Shown piece by piece: positions 23,201 to 35,538 of a stretch of 64,000 bases of DNA (positions within the stretch are counted from its first letter, which is position 1; the number at the start of each line of letters is the position of its first letter). This DNA is from Sthenelais limicola (taxonomy: Eukaryota > Annelida > Polychaeta > Phyllodocida > Sigalionidae). The position numbers were made by a program, and so were the translations under genes. A model generated the notes under the pieces. That model saw only the letters and a list, made by a program, of their open reading frames with translations, did not search any database and had not been told where the DNA came from. Location: NCBI GenBank assembly GCA_942159475.1, contig OW804095.1, forward strand, positions 95,121,740-95,185,739, read 5' to 3'.

Positions 23201-26200
23201 GATTATTTTGTCATTCTTAAATATGATGTATATCAGTAATTGGAATTCTCTACCAATACTTCCGTCTTTCCATCCCTGACTTTCTCCCCTTGCATGTTGC
23301 GATGAGAAGACCCATGGCATGTGATACGTACTACTAAAAATAAATCAATGAAGCTTTAGGCATCCCAGACTAGTGTCACCTCACATACATCAAATACTTA
23401 CTTCTAACTACAAGGCTTCACTCTCCCTACCAAATCCAATAGCTGTTTCATCGGGCACCTATACTCTTAAATCTCAGACTGCAAAGTGTTCCACGTAACA
23501 AATAGCAACCGAGATTGGATTCGCAATACGCCTTAGTTAAGGCTGAACTTATTTCTACGTTATCCTATACAAGGCGTTTAAGGCCCTATGCCTACCTTGG
23601 TGGGGCCGGCTAGCCTTCGATTCTCCGTTGTCGCTAAAATATCATGCATGGTAACTTCAAAGTAAATATATTCACAGGTATACCTGCAAAGTAATATTGT
23701 AATGTGTTGGTGAAACCTTTCTGTATTTCACCTTTATTTTCCGCAACTGCACTTAACGGCACTCCTTTGCGATGTATGTGACTTCTCATACCAGGAAAGG
23801 AAAGCAATGCTTTGACTGATTATTTTTTTAATCGCCGGGAAATACTCCTCTGAGATTCTGTAGAAGCAAATCTGCGATTGGAGTGTCGTTAAATGACTCC
23901 CATAGGAGTCTGTACTCCCGGGAACTAATTATGCAGAAAATGTGAGGTCCAAAGTCCCAATGCAACAATTAGATTTAAATCGGCAGTATCTTCTAAGTCC
24001 AGAGGACAAACTGCGATATTAAATTCATAATCCCAAAATTAAAATCTATAGTGATCGTAATAACTTCAGACAAACAGAAAAAAAGCTTATGCTTATCAAT
24101 AATTTGTTTATGAATCTGTCAAAATACGAAGATGTACCCATGGATACATAGATCTCGAAATGAAATCACAAAGAGCAGATGGATGGATCTTTTTTAGTAA
24201 AAAAAGAACCAAACCCATTTAAATGAGATATGAGCGACTAAAACAATGATGTTATTGCCAACACAGTCACTGTACTCATCATTAATTTTGTTTTCACAGC
24301 CATTTCTTCCTACATAATAGCTTATGTTTCAATGCACGATATGGCCATAAGTTTCCCCTCCCTTTTTTCTTTATTATTGATTATTAGAGCTGTAATGTCC
24401 TAACAGGGTTTTGAGCTTGGGTTGTGCCATTCGCATTAAACAAGAAAGTGCCTTTAGGAAAGCCAATTACGCCCAACGAATCATCAAGGTAAGCTCATGA
24501 AGCTCCTGCACACTGCTGTTGTACACTCAATTTTACATAATTAAGGCTGAAATACTGTGCATTCTCCCATAGTACAGATACTTTAAAGCGATTCGTATAG
24601 ATTACCATACACGCTGATCAATCTCCTCCGGTAATATACGCTGTAAATGTAACTCTCGAAACCAACCCCCACTCACCACTCTTCACTGCAATATATTTAT
24701 ATTATAAATAGACAGTAGACAATAGCCATCATTTCTTTTACAAGTTTTTATTTCAGGTACATTATTGCAAAGTAGTCTCGAACTTTCGGTCGTCTTTCGC
24801 CCTACTCTGAGTATGCTTCTATTTCTTCACAACTTTACTTCACAAAATATATTTAATAAGTATTTAGTTATATACAGGATTTGATTAATACCTATTATTC
24901 ACCTCATACTGTATATTAAAATTGTCTAACTGTTGAAATATGAATTTGCGTTGTTAAGCATATTGGTAATTGTAAATACCCCACCACGTAACACAATAAG
25001 ATCTCAGGACACTTCGAAAATTACATTTATATGTGAGCGTGTAACTGTCAATAAACCTACCTGAATAAAAATATTTGAACAAATAAAAAATACATTTCAA
25101 AAGAAGTTCCAATTGAATTTTCTTTTAACAATGTGTGATTTTAGCTTTAGCACACCGGGCTTAATTCATAAGTCCACATTCTTTATTTCGGAGACGCGCT
25201 GAAATCCTTTTCTGTGGTAGCTTCATTTAGTATCGCTCACCGGCGGCCGTTTTCTCTCGGCCCATTCGACTTCAAATTCTTGTAAACATATAACAGCAGT
25301 AGAATATTGATATGAATCCAGTCCTCCTATAAGTCATAATAGTTATGTGTAAATTTGGTAAGATATATGTTTCCTTTAATTGTCTCGACAAATGTGGTAA
25401 GCCAGGTATGCGTTGTAAATCAGGAATCTGTCCTGATCCTCGAACAATATGGGTTGGCAAAGGCATACCCTTTATATCACACCTGGATAAACAAAGCATT
25501 AAAAAAGATTTGCTGAGAATGCAGATTTAATAAATGCAATATAGATAGTCAAGGCAATGTAAGAATCATTCCATGCATATTTTAAATCTCCCACATATCA
25601 ACACACGTACTGCTCTCCCAGATAGCCAGTACATATCGCACTTATATGACATCCTATTATGGAATAGATGTGTGGCAATACGTTTGGCATGATTTAGTAA
25701 AGAAAACGATGAGTATAAATTGTGCCTCACAGTTTTATTTTCTCATTCCTTTGTGGCACAATCGCTCGCAGACTTCTATGAATGGTACACATGGGAAGCT
25801 GGGGCCGTTTCATGTACGACTGAAGTGGCCCCATCTAAATGGTGTATAGGACACCTTACTGCTGACGGGACAATACAGTCGTCTCGGCAACTCGATATCA
25901 CTCCTCCGCCTGCACCTTTCATGCGTAGAATAATGTCATAAATATCCATGGAAATAATGTATACGGCAGGCCAGGACTATGGTCAGCTTTCTTGTTTAAA
26001 CAAGACCACCTGAAGCTGAAATATGAAACCATAGAATATCACAGCCTACTAACCAGATTCACATTGGAAATAGCTGCTGATGCTTATCTAATATCGCGCT
26101 TTTTCCATATATTGGTCTTTTGGTGGATATCTTCTCCTTTATTTAATATAAACTGGCCAAAACACCTTGCAACGTGTCTCTCTATTTGTATTGTCATCAC

Positions 26201-26492
26201 ACTGAAGTACCACCCATTAATTATTAGTGAGAAGTTGCATGGCAAGCGGTCAAAAGAATTTTGAAATATTCATCAAAATGTCAGCCATATTGACCAAATG
26301 GGGAGCCATTTTTATCCATGTAAATGATGCTGGGTTTTGATCATTGGAAGATCTTAAAGAGTATTGTAGGCAATGGTCTCTGAATAAACATAACAGTCGC
26401 CGAAATGAATGGGAAACGTATGGAAGTTTCCCCCATTCATCCGACTCACTACGACCGTTAATTGTGTTCATACCTCAATTCTGAACCACACC
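20247..26492. other. No gene supported; one unexplained 160-codon frame
   Basis: About 6.2 kb of mostly AT-rich DNA. The one longer frame is on the - strand at 22104-22586 (160 codons, starting MSSRHVHKGVRLRE). I recognise no domain, and at the local composition it can arise by chance. A perfect palindrome CATTGGTCTGAGACCAATG lies at 20635-20653, preceded by a small TCTGTCA-TAGT-TGACAGA hairpin. A Cys-rich 61-codon frame at 25345-25530 lacks splice signals and is not called. Confidence 0.45.
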
Positions 26493-26702
26493 TTACACTG
26501 GACGGTTCCATGTGCCGAGTTTCATGTGTTCATAAAATGGTGCTAGTCCTTCTGCAATTTTCCTCTGAGTAAGAGCGTCCACACAAAGGTCTGAACATAA
26601 GGTAGGATTTATGCTTCGTATCGGGTCACCTCTGTCATTAAGAGAGCCTATAGCTTTCCTTGCTACTTCTGTGGTTAGGGCATAGGTCTTACTAGACGAC
26701 AT
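26493..26702 (-). CDS. Possible small ORF or first exon, unknown product
   Basis: A 69-codon frame starts MSSSKTYALTTEVARKAIGS, continues with LNDRGDPIRSINPTLCSDL and ends WNRPV. Its mixed charge and even composition look more coding-like than most frames in the window. A possible acceptor (CTCTCTCAG) lies 24 bases upstream of the ATG on the - strand. A strong donor-like GTAAGG begins at 26496, just before the in-frame TAA, so the stretch could be an exon (about 26497-26726) and not a complete gene. I recognise no domain. It could equally be a relic of a mobile-element protein or chance. Confidence 0.3.
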   Translation of the reverse strand: MSSSKTYALTTEVARKAIGSLNDRGDPIRSINPTLCSDLCVDALTQRKIAEGLAPFYEHMKLGTWNRPV

Positions 26703-26732
26703 GGTACTTCATTTTATATTGGATGTCTGAGA

Positions 26733-29700
26733 GAGGTATCAGAGCAACCGGGATGACCGAGCATATCGTGTGTTGAATTTTAACAAGGAGATAACCCAAT
26801 ATTACTGCACAAATGAGTCTGCCCGGTTATTGGGACATGTATCCATTTGGTTTTAAATGCCATTTATGTTACCATACCTGATTAATTAAGCAAATATAGT
26901 GCCTCTAGCACCTGCTTTCTCACTCATGCAGCTTATTCTTCGATTTCCCTTCTGCATTGACCTATACCGGTAATTTAAATAGGGCGAACGTTCCTTGCGT
27001 TTTGTGGAATGCAAATTAATTTTCTAAAGTTATTGTTAGCAGGATCAATGATGTGTCCAAATGTCACATATTTATCTTGAATCATGATAAAGTTTGTTGG
27101 TTTTGTTTATTTAGTCAACAGCGTTACATCAAAATGGACGCCATAATTTGCTCGGCGTACTTTGATATGGAATGTTGCGTATTTGTGCATATTGTCGCGT
27201 TTTTTCAGGTTTGGCGTATATAATAAACATTACATACATAGACCCTCTCTGATATTGCCCCCGTTGCATAACAATCTGTGAGCTCAACAGTAACACTGAA
27301 AAAGCTACTATAGCAATAAACAACGAGGATTGTAGCGTGGGAATGGTCTGTAGGCCCAGTGACGTCCCTCGGCCTAATAATATATAATGAGCTTAGTACA
27401 GTTAGTGCATTTAGCACAAGTATTCATGATGCAGAGGAGCTCTCATGAATTTTTTTTACAGTGTCTTAGTTTATAGAGTCGTTGATTGATTGAAAATATT
27501 TTTATGCAAGACATAACATTGGATGTCTGAAAATGCGACCCTATGCGGCCTCCTGGTTGAGTTGTAATAGCCAATGGTCATTCTAATAGAAATGTCCTAG
27601 CTGTGGTCCCCCTAGTGTCTATTGTTTCAATAGAAATTCATTTCTCATCATTAATTTTTTGCATAGGTTCTCTTATTACCATGATAAATGAACATTCTTC
27701 ACTGTGGAAAGTATAATCACAATCTATATATATATTGATGCAAATCCCACATCTGCCAATGATGATCAGTTAGAATAAAGCAGTTGAAAGTCTGTGCAAT
27801 GACGAATATCAATGTGAAATGAATGACATCAGCCAGAGCTGCCACTAAAAGTGTACAGCATGGTCAACTTTAGAGGTCTCCAACTTTTTTTTTAATCGGA
27901 GCAAGATGTGACATTTTTTGTTAATTTGTGGGATATTATGATGATTTGATATGAAAAATGTTATTCTCAAATAAAAGTGTAGCAAATCTAAACTAATTTG
28001 GACTGGACATTTTATTTTATTATTTCGTAAAGCGTGAAAGAAAACACATTTTCTCATTGACTCCCATAGTAAACCACTGCTTCTTTCAAATGACTCTACC
28101 AAAAAAACTAACTGGGTGACATATTTATTTTTTTAAATTTATTTGGTTTTTTGTTGTTGAATCGGACACAACCATCCTAATGTAGGGCTGGAAGGAAAGC
28201 GGCAGTTAGGGCCATGGAACATGAGGTGGTATTGACATGGTGAAACAACGGGATCTCATTGGTTAATGAGAGTGATGTCATGAATGGGGGGGGGGGGAGG
28301 GGCGTGGCATGGATTAAAACGGCAACGCCCATGGCCAAATGTTATATACACCGGTAGGTCTATTTAATGTAAGGAACAATCCCTGAAAGTTTTATGGCAA
28401 TTGGACTGGTCGTTTTTTTCATCGAACTGTCCTGTCTATAGTCTGTTCAAAAAGTAGTTGAAACGTGATTCCTTAGTCCCTTTAAGGGGAGGGAAAAGTG
28501 GGAGATTTTGTATTTCTATTTATGACAAGTACCTGTCAACCCTTTTTATACCTTTAATATACCTCAAGGATAAAACCGAAATAGATATCTCTATTAGCTA
28601 TTATACTATACTTAAAAGAGCCATATGGTCATCATAAGAAGGGACCTGTAGTCACATTCTTCTTCAATGTTCCAAGGACACCTGCGCACTAGTTGACAAA
28701 CTCTTGTCTGCAATGAGTAGGCTATATCATATAATTGTTCATTTTTCTACCAATTATGTAAAGGTAATTTAGAGTATTTGGCTTGGGTGTGTCTTTAAAA
28801 TGTCCTGCTCCCATATGCAAATCCCTTAGAAGGTACTCCATAGTTCCTCCAATTAATAACAAACTATGACGCACTTTGGCGAATGTTTATCCCAGAGGTC
28901 TACACATCTGTGACATAATATACCATCTACACCACTTAACTCTCCCCTGGCCTAATATCTCTCCTGTATGTCGGTTTCAATCCACAGAGGCTGTTCCCTT
29001 GCTTCAGGCCTAATTCCATTGCATGTACTTACAATGCTTCCATGCCTGTCTTACTTGCTCCGCTGCATTCTGGTCCAATTAATAATCCCCATCCTTCCAG
29101 TAGAGCACGGTTTGGATAAATACTACTAAATATTTCGTCAGAATAAGCAAACTTGGCTCTCCTCGTTGCTTAATCCTTTCATTGATCGTCATGGGAATTT
29201 GCTGCGTCACATTGGGTATCATTCCCTACTGTTCTTCTTAATGAAACATCCAAGTGAATACGTAGCTCATTAGGCGTTTGTCATGATCAGGTATAGACAA
29301 TTAGTGGTTTTCACAAAGGACTTCAATTTATACTTTATGGAGACATGCCCATACCCATGTATGTCAACCCTTGGACCCTCATTCATTGTATTATTCATTG
29401 TACATAGTATGAGGGAGATCTTAAGATCTTAGAAATTATATAAGGATAAAAGACTACCCACTAAAAGCCCATGCAGAGGTACTAATAGCTAAATTGGTAG
29501 CGTAATGTCCATCAGGTGGAACCAAATCTTAAGTTGCTGCCTTCCAAACCCTTAGGTCCATTCAGTAGGCATAAAGCTGCATATATGGGGAAGTTACTAC
29601 AAGAAAAGACTGGCGGTAAAAATACTCGTGGTGGGCCTATGTAAAAATACTATTACCTCGATGCCATGTAGCGTATGTATGCTAAATTGCATGGGGGACT

Positions 29701-32068
29701 GGTATATCTATTGGCAAAATGATCCGATGGGCCATCAGCATGGAAGGATATAAGGATAACGACATAAATAGTAGAAGTTATCTACATAGTAAAAGCCCTA
29801 ATGCGAACAGACCTGGCTGGGATAAAAACCTAGAGAGGCAACAGTCATTGTGTCATATATGCTTTGCTGTCTAATGTACAATGGCGCAGAGCTCGTTGTC
29901 TTCTCATGGGAATAGGGCCACTCCTACCAACATTACACTACTTTGATACAAAGCAAAACTGGAGTTCTTTGTATGCCTGTCCAGTAGGCACCGCAATATG
30001 TGCTGTATTGTTGTACAAATATATACAAAGGAGGCATCCTCTCTGTGGACGACTGATGTGACAGATAATATGTCTTCGAATTGCCTCATAGATCCAGATT
30101 AGCACCATTACCCCATGTCCTCCTGAGATCAGTTATTTACCCTTTGCCTCACTTACCCATAAATCATTATCACTCAGACAACAAGAACGTCCCCAACAAC
30201 TTGAACAAGTACACGAAAAATCTACTGGATCGAAATACATTAATCAGTGGTGTTAATTTTCACGTCTACTCTGATACCTAGCTGTCCTCCCGTTTTTATT
30301 TGTATCCTTTCTTCCGTACCCCAGAATAGCTCGCAGGCATCGCCAGAGCCCAACATTAATTGTTATCTAATTAGACCCAAGTGGCTTCCAGTCGGGGCCC
30401 CTAGATTGCTCGAAATGCGTGTTGTTCCTGGTCTTTCCTTTTTCTGCCTCTCCTTTGTCCACTCGTCGAGTCCTAAAAAGTAGCTGCTAGCTAGTTTGTG
30501 TGTGGTCTTATACCTTTTTAACTCGCCACTGAGTTTATTATTGAATATCCTTATATCGAAATTTTTGTTGTTCCACGATCAGGTCCGGAAACGGATTCAT
30601 CGCGGGCATGCGCACGGGCCGCCTGGTGATCAACTCTTCGCGAGGGGACGATAAATCTTCCGCATCCAAAAAGGTGTGTGGGATGTTGGGCAATGGGTGT
30701 GATTAAAGACGGAAGACACGATGGTGTAATCATCTAGCCTAGATATGAAATAGTTTATGTCAAATTTCCATATCCCCCAGTTGAATTAGGCCTGCACTAA
30801 GGAGAAAGGGAAATAGGGTCGGAGGAGTCAATATTGTTGTTGTAAAATGACTAAAACACCCATTGGATAAAAGGAGGAACCCAAAATAACTGTAAAGGGG
30901 TGTTTTTTCAATACTCAGCTTACCACAATATTACAATTTATTCAGAAGCAACAGCAATTGTTTTATTGAGTCTCTTTTGGATTAATTCTTTTTTCTATTG
31001 TCACTGTTTTTTATTTTGAAGAGATCATAAGCTCATATTGTGCTTCCATCAGCACAGTGTTCCATTTCAGTCCCTACAACTCCCTTTATTGTTGACGAAA
31101 TGTAACATCAGCAGTAAATCGTGTAACTTAAAGTTTGTGTTTCGACTAGCACAGTGCTCTAGCTAGCGTGCTCATTCTGATCGACTGTCTGGGGATATGG
31201 AATCTCCGGCTTGTTACCTCCATGATATATCTATTTATGTTGATTGGCTGTCTCTGTGTATGGAGCATTTGAGTTTGGGAACGTGGCCTTATGGTCCTAA
31301 ACTATTAGTCCTTGCAGCTTATCAATGAACAAAACGAATATTAATGTATGAGGATACGATTATCACTCCATTTATCAAGCAGGGGCCTGCATGCAAACCT
31401 AGTCTAGGTTGACACTCCGATGAACCTTGTAAATTGAACCCCGCCGATGAGATCCAGGGTTTATCATTTGAAAATCAATAAAGATGATAAATTAGGAGAA
31501 AGCATTGCTGTAAAACAATATTCAATTTGCCGCTGCTTCGCTGGATGTTTTGTAGGGCTTTACCAATCAGTCTCATTTCTTAAATGGAACAGAATTCAAT
31601 TTGTATCCGAAGGATGATCGACGCCAACTGTAAACAGTTCCATCGCTTTGGGGTGAAAGACAAAACGACTGATCGGGAGTTGATGTAAATTGAATTGGCT
31701 GCGCTAACAATGTTAGAATGGGTAGCGCAGTTAGATGTGCAATGTAATGTGAGCCATATAAGTTGTATATCAAACCCTATAACTGACAGTTAAACTATCA
31801 AACTATACTGCATTTTGTAAGAATTTGTATCCAATAGTTATATTGGTAAGAAATTACCCTATACATGACACAGAATATAATGGATATAACTTCCTTCACG
31901 TTGATATAACCTTGAAAATTTGAAAATTACGTTATTTGTGTCCTTGTTACTCAAGTCTTTAAAGAGCAGTTTGCTTGGTTTTTTATTTAAATTGCTCTCG
32001 TTTATTTTTTGTTTGTTTAAATTGTTATTCCTAAAGGGATAGATTCAAAATTAAATGATTGATTACAG
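26733..32068. other. No gene supported
   Basis: About 5.3 kb with no supportable gene. A 12-base G-run is at 28286-28297. The stretch of roughly 27.8-28.5 kb (TTTAAGGGG-type motif at its right end) has the feel of an old dispersed noncoding repeat, but no second copy is in the window. Confidence 0.4.
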
Positions 32069-32089
32069 GTACTCAACGTACTACGCAAG

Positions 32090-32244
32090 ATGCGTGCGTC
32101 TGAAGATGAGAAGGGTTCGCCCGTGATTGAGCAGACCCCCAAGAAGTACAACATCCAGCAGTCAGAGGCCACCGCCATCATGCCGCCCCCGCCACCGCCA
32201 GAGGTGCTCGAGGCTGCCCAGCCGGACAAATCTTCTGCTTTCAG
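32090..32244 (+). CDS. Coding exon, likely first or cassette exon of an unidentified gene
   Basis: A GC-rich island in AT-rich DNA, with mostly G/C third positions. From the ATG it encodes 51 residues: MRASEDEKGSPVIEQTPKKY, then NIQQSEATAIM, six prolines, and EVLEAAQPDKSSAF. It ends at donor CAG|GTCAGT (GT at 32245), leaving two bases (AG) of a split codon. The frame stays open upstream to an acceptor-like TTACAG (AG at 32067-32068) with seven extra codons (VLNVLRK), so it may be an internal or cassette exon beginning at 32069; the start is therefore uncertain. The product is charged, low-complexity and Pro-rich, probably a disordered cytosolic segment. I do not recognise the protein. A 1.6-kb DNA transposon sits 31 bp past the exon end. 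Confidence 0.6.
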
Positions 32245-32274
32245 GTCAGTCACATGCGCTATATATATATACTA

Positions 32275-33900
32275 CACAGAAAAAAATGTGGGTTAGAAAG
32301 TTAGTCAAAAGGTCGAAGATTTTTCAAAAAAGTTACTCTTTTTGACTGTGCTTATTTGTCCGAAGTTTCTAACCCTTTTTTTTGTCTACCCCATAGGCCA
32401 ATTGACTAAGTTTGTTGAGAAAGGTTAGCTCTTTTGACTAGGGGTTAGTGAAAATATTTCAGCAGGTCCCTTCCAAATCGTTGTATAGATTTGATGATGC
32501 ATATCACTCTTCCCAAATACATAAGATTACATTAAGTCCCAGTTATATCTCAAAACAAGGTCTATAATTAACTGTTCCACAGTGAAAGTTGCAGATGCAT
32601 TCTGATGCAGAGATAACTTCTTAAATCATGTATTTTTAAAACCAACAGTTTATTCAAACACACATATATATAGGCAGATACAGGATATCAGTTCCCTGGT
32701 GAAAACATCACCACATTCATATCACATATCAAACCAGTTACTTCTATAAAATGTTACACAAGCTTGTTTTTGAATGTATGAAATGTTCTTTGAACGGTTT
32801 TAAAATAGAGATTTACATATTATCAGTTCTGAATAAACAAACAGCCTTATAACACTTACAGTAATCAAATTTCGAACCTGTCAGTGACTCATTATCTTTA
32901 ACTATCTGGATGTGCTCCAAGTCAATGTGAAGGGTTGTAACAAATCCTGATACTCAATGAGTTGTCCTGTAAGTAGAATACAATTTTAAAATAATGTTTC
33001 AGATGTTTCAGAAGGGAATGCAGGTTAACAGACGGAAATCTGTGAAGTATTCATAATTATTAGAAAGCTACTATTTATTAAATTGAAACAATATTGTCTT
33101 ATTTTACGATTTAAAGGATCTTCTACATACCTGTGCTGTACTGAAGATGTCCTCCATGCTTTCATTCAAAAGTGTTGCCAACCCAAAAATGGGAGCGTAA
33201 AATAGCTGAAAAATTAGAATAACAATATCAAACAAACTGGATATATATACAATTGTAGTGGGTAGTGGATATTTGAATAACAAATTCAAATAAACTAGAT
33301 TTCGCTCTATATCATATATACAATAAAAATTTGGAAAGTTAGAAAATAACAAAAAAAAATTATTTTAGAATAATCTAGAACCCCCACCCGCCTGCCCCCT
33401 GTGCTCCCCCCCCCCCCCCCCGCTAGCCCCATCCCCCCCACCCCCACCCCCTGCCTGCTAGCTCCGCTCCCCATGTCTGCAGGGTAGAACTTAAAGAAAT
33501 TTGCTTCCTGGTGGGCGATAATTAGGCAGCTATTGACACATAACAAAGACATATATTTTCATTTCATTTCATTTCAAAATAGAAAAACAAGTAGGTATCC
33601 TTCATTTCCATACCTTGATCTGTGTATGGATACCAGTTTTATGGATGGATGGCAAACAAGAAGACTAGATAACTTGGATTACTTACATGGAACTTTTTGT
33701 TGGCGATTGAGCTCCATCTTCTTCCATGCTGACAGTTAATTCCAAAACGGCCACTTGGTGAGGCACATGTGGTCCGGTTGTCTAACCCCCTTAGAAAGTT
33801 AGACAATTGTGACTACCCCAACTTAGAAAGTTAGATGATTTTGACTATCCCACGTTTTGACTAAGATTTTCCTGAAATGACTAACCTTTTTTTTTCTGTG
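32275..33900. mobile_element. Non-autonomous TA-flanked DNA transposon (about 1.6 kb)
   Basis: The ends read CACAGAAAAAAA on the left (32275) and its reverse complement on the right (ending 33900), flanked on both sides by the dinucleotide TA (32273-32274 and 33901-33902). A TA duplication is the hallmark of Tc1/mariner-type and some other cut-and-paste transposons. Behind the short ends lie repeated motifs in both orientations: TTAGTCAAAA-type and TTAGAAAGTTAG (about 32290-32460 on the left, 33790-33890 on the right), like subterminal transposase-binding repeats. No transposase frame is present. Inside are a C-rich stretch (33381-33452) and an (ATTTC)n run (33556-33577). The element lies in the putative intron directly after the exon at 32090-32244. 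Confidence 0.7.
33381..33452 (+). repeat. C-rich low-complexity tract
   Basis: About 70 bases of C-runs broken by single A, T or G bases, including a run of about 16 C at 33406-33421. On the complementary strand it is G-rich enough for G-quadruplex formation. A likely site of length variation or assembly error. Confidence 0.85.
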
Positions 33901-34260
33901 TAGGCAAATGCAGAAAACGTCCTTAAGTGGCTCTAAAGTGATTTGAGCCCTCCACGAGTCTTGCGGTTCAGAGTATGGTTTGGAATTTTAACCTGTTTTA
34001 AGAAAACACTGAGACACTGGACATCGTTCATTCAAATCGTACATTTCTCTGTCGTAGGCCTACTTTCGGGTGTCTACTGAGCATTATGTACAGAGAAAGC
34101 TTAGCGTATAATAGGCGTAAAAAAGCCTATCGTAGTGTAGGCAGTGGCGACGGGCCGACCTTGGCGCCACCGTCACACAGTGGTGAGTTCTTTCACTAAA
34201 ACTAAGGGGGGGGGGGGGCGAGGTGTTAATTTTTATGGAAAGCCATTTATACATGTTATA

Positions 34261-34675
34261 AATTAACCCCAAATCGGGAGAATTAGTAGGCTAACCCGGA
34301 AAATGACTGACGATTTCACAATTGAAAATGCATGCAAGCTGGGGAATTCTGTTCCGGGTTAGCCGAGAATTAGGCACGAAATCGGAAAATTCCTAAAATT
34401 CCCAAATTGTGCTTTTTAATATTTAGCTAATCTTCCCTTTCTGTCATTCCTACTTAGACTTCATCAATTCCTGATTGGGGCATAGCTTTTGTTAATTCAC
34501 TCCGAGCTCAGATCTAATTCTCTAGACACCCTGCTACTTCGGAAAAGCACTATTTCTCTTTTGCCAGTTCTCAGCTAACCCGGAAAAAATGTCCCCAGTT
34601 CGCATGCATTATCAATGGTTAATTCGTCATTCATTTTCCTGGTTAGCCTACTAGTTCTCCCGATTTAGGGTTAAT
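34261..34675. repeat. Inner 110-bp inverted repeat (hairpin element)
   Basis: Left arm 34261-34369, right arm 34566-34675. They differ by scattered substitutions and a few indels, around a spacer of about 200 bp. Arms that long relative to the spacer are typical of fold-back MITEs. A related fragment (AATTCTCCCGAAATAGG) lies at about 35404-35420, suggesting part of a further copy in the outer right arm. Confidence 0.75.
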
Positions 34676-35159
34676 TCATTCCGGTGTAACAGTTCTAAAT
34701 TACCCCCCGATCTAATGTACCCCCCCCCCCCCCGGTAATTTAGACCTCAGGTTTAAATTACCCCCTCTAGGTTCAAATTACCCCCCTTTGTTTCTTTGAT
34801 AAGCTTGAATTTTGTAAATTCTATTGATTCCATTACTTGCCTCAAATTAAGATTATGCAACAGACCCACATTTAAAATTGAATTGGACTATTGTAAATTG
34901 GAATTTACGATTTTTGCTCTATGTAACGCCTATAAGTAGAATTGTCACTATTATAATATTATGTCAATAATCTAATAAAATGCTATAGGATGTGATGAGA
35001 ACAGCACTCTGTGTAATTCATATCCTGAATTAAATACTTTTCTCAGATCACAATAATTCATTACTAAAATGTATTCAGTTCTGACTATTAGGTATGTACT
35101 ATTACTAACTTTTATTGTTATAATTTAAAGAATTAATGTTTCGATCAGTACTTGGTTAT

Positions 35160-35382
35160 TATCAAATATTTGGGGTATATTAGACCTAGGTTTAGTTTCC
35201 CCCTTTGGGGTACTTTGAACCTGGTGGGGGTACGTTTGACCTAGGTCTATTTTACTCCGGGGGGTACATTAAAACTGGAGGGGGTACATTGGACCTAGGT
35301 CAAATGTACCCCCGGTACATTAGACCTAGGTTAGTTATACCGGGGGTACATCTGATGGGGGGTACATTAGAACTGCTACACC
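35160..35382 (+). repeat. Tandem GGGGTACATTAGACCTAGGT-type repeat with palindromes
   Basis: Seven or more diverged copies of a unit of about 25-35 bp built from a G-run, GTACATTAGA and ACCTAGGT. Copies occur in both orientations, giving a near-perfect 34-bp palindrome at 35280-35313 centred on ACCTAGGT. C-run counterparts (TAATGTACCCCC) lie at the left end of the element near 34705-34770. Confidence 0.8.
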
Positions 35383-35538
35383 TGTTTGGCCCCCGAGCTG
35401 GACCAATTCTCCCGAAATAGGATGCCAGTTCAAAAAGAAAAGGCTAATCAGGAATATGGTTAGGTAAATTAGGAAAAAGTATTACTAAAATTCTGTACAT
35501 TTGGGTTATATGTATAAACGGCTTTCCATAAATTTTAG

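Larger units (their letters stand above)
34225..35538. mobile_element. Composite fold-back element with nested inverted repeats
   Basis: Three layers of inverted repeats are stacked here. The outer arms, 34225-34260 and 35506-35538, share TTTATGGAAAGCC and TTATACAT blocks. Inside the left part, 34261-34369 and 34566-34675 form a strongly matching inverted repeat of about 110 bp (starting ATTAACCCYAAATCGGGAGA). Right of it, a third element (34683-35382) has ends reading GGTGTARCAGTTCTAA and a C-/G-rich interior. The arrangement is best explained by one or more fold-back or MITE elements inserted in or next to each other. No transposase is encoded. Exact ends and target duplications are not clear. 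Confidence 0.7.

Noticed and set aside
25345..25530. Cysteine-rich small secreted peptide
   Set aside because: No signal peptide, no acceptor or donor framing the Cys-rich part, and an AT-rich start; likely chance.
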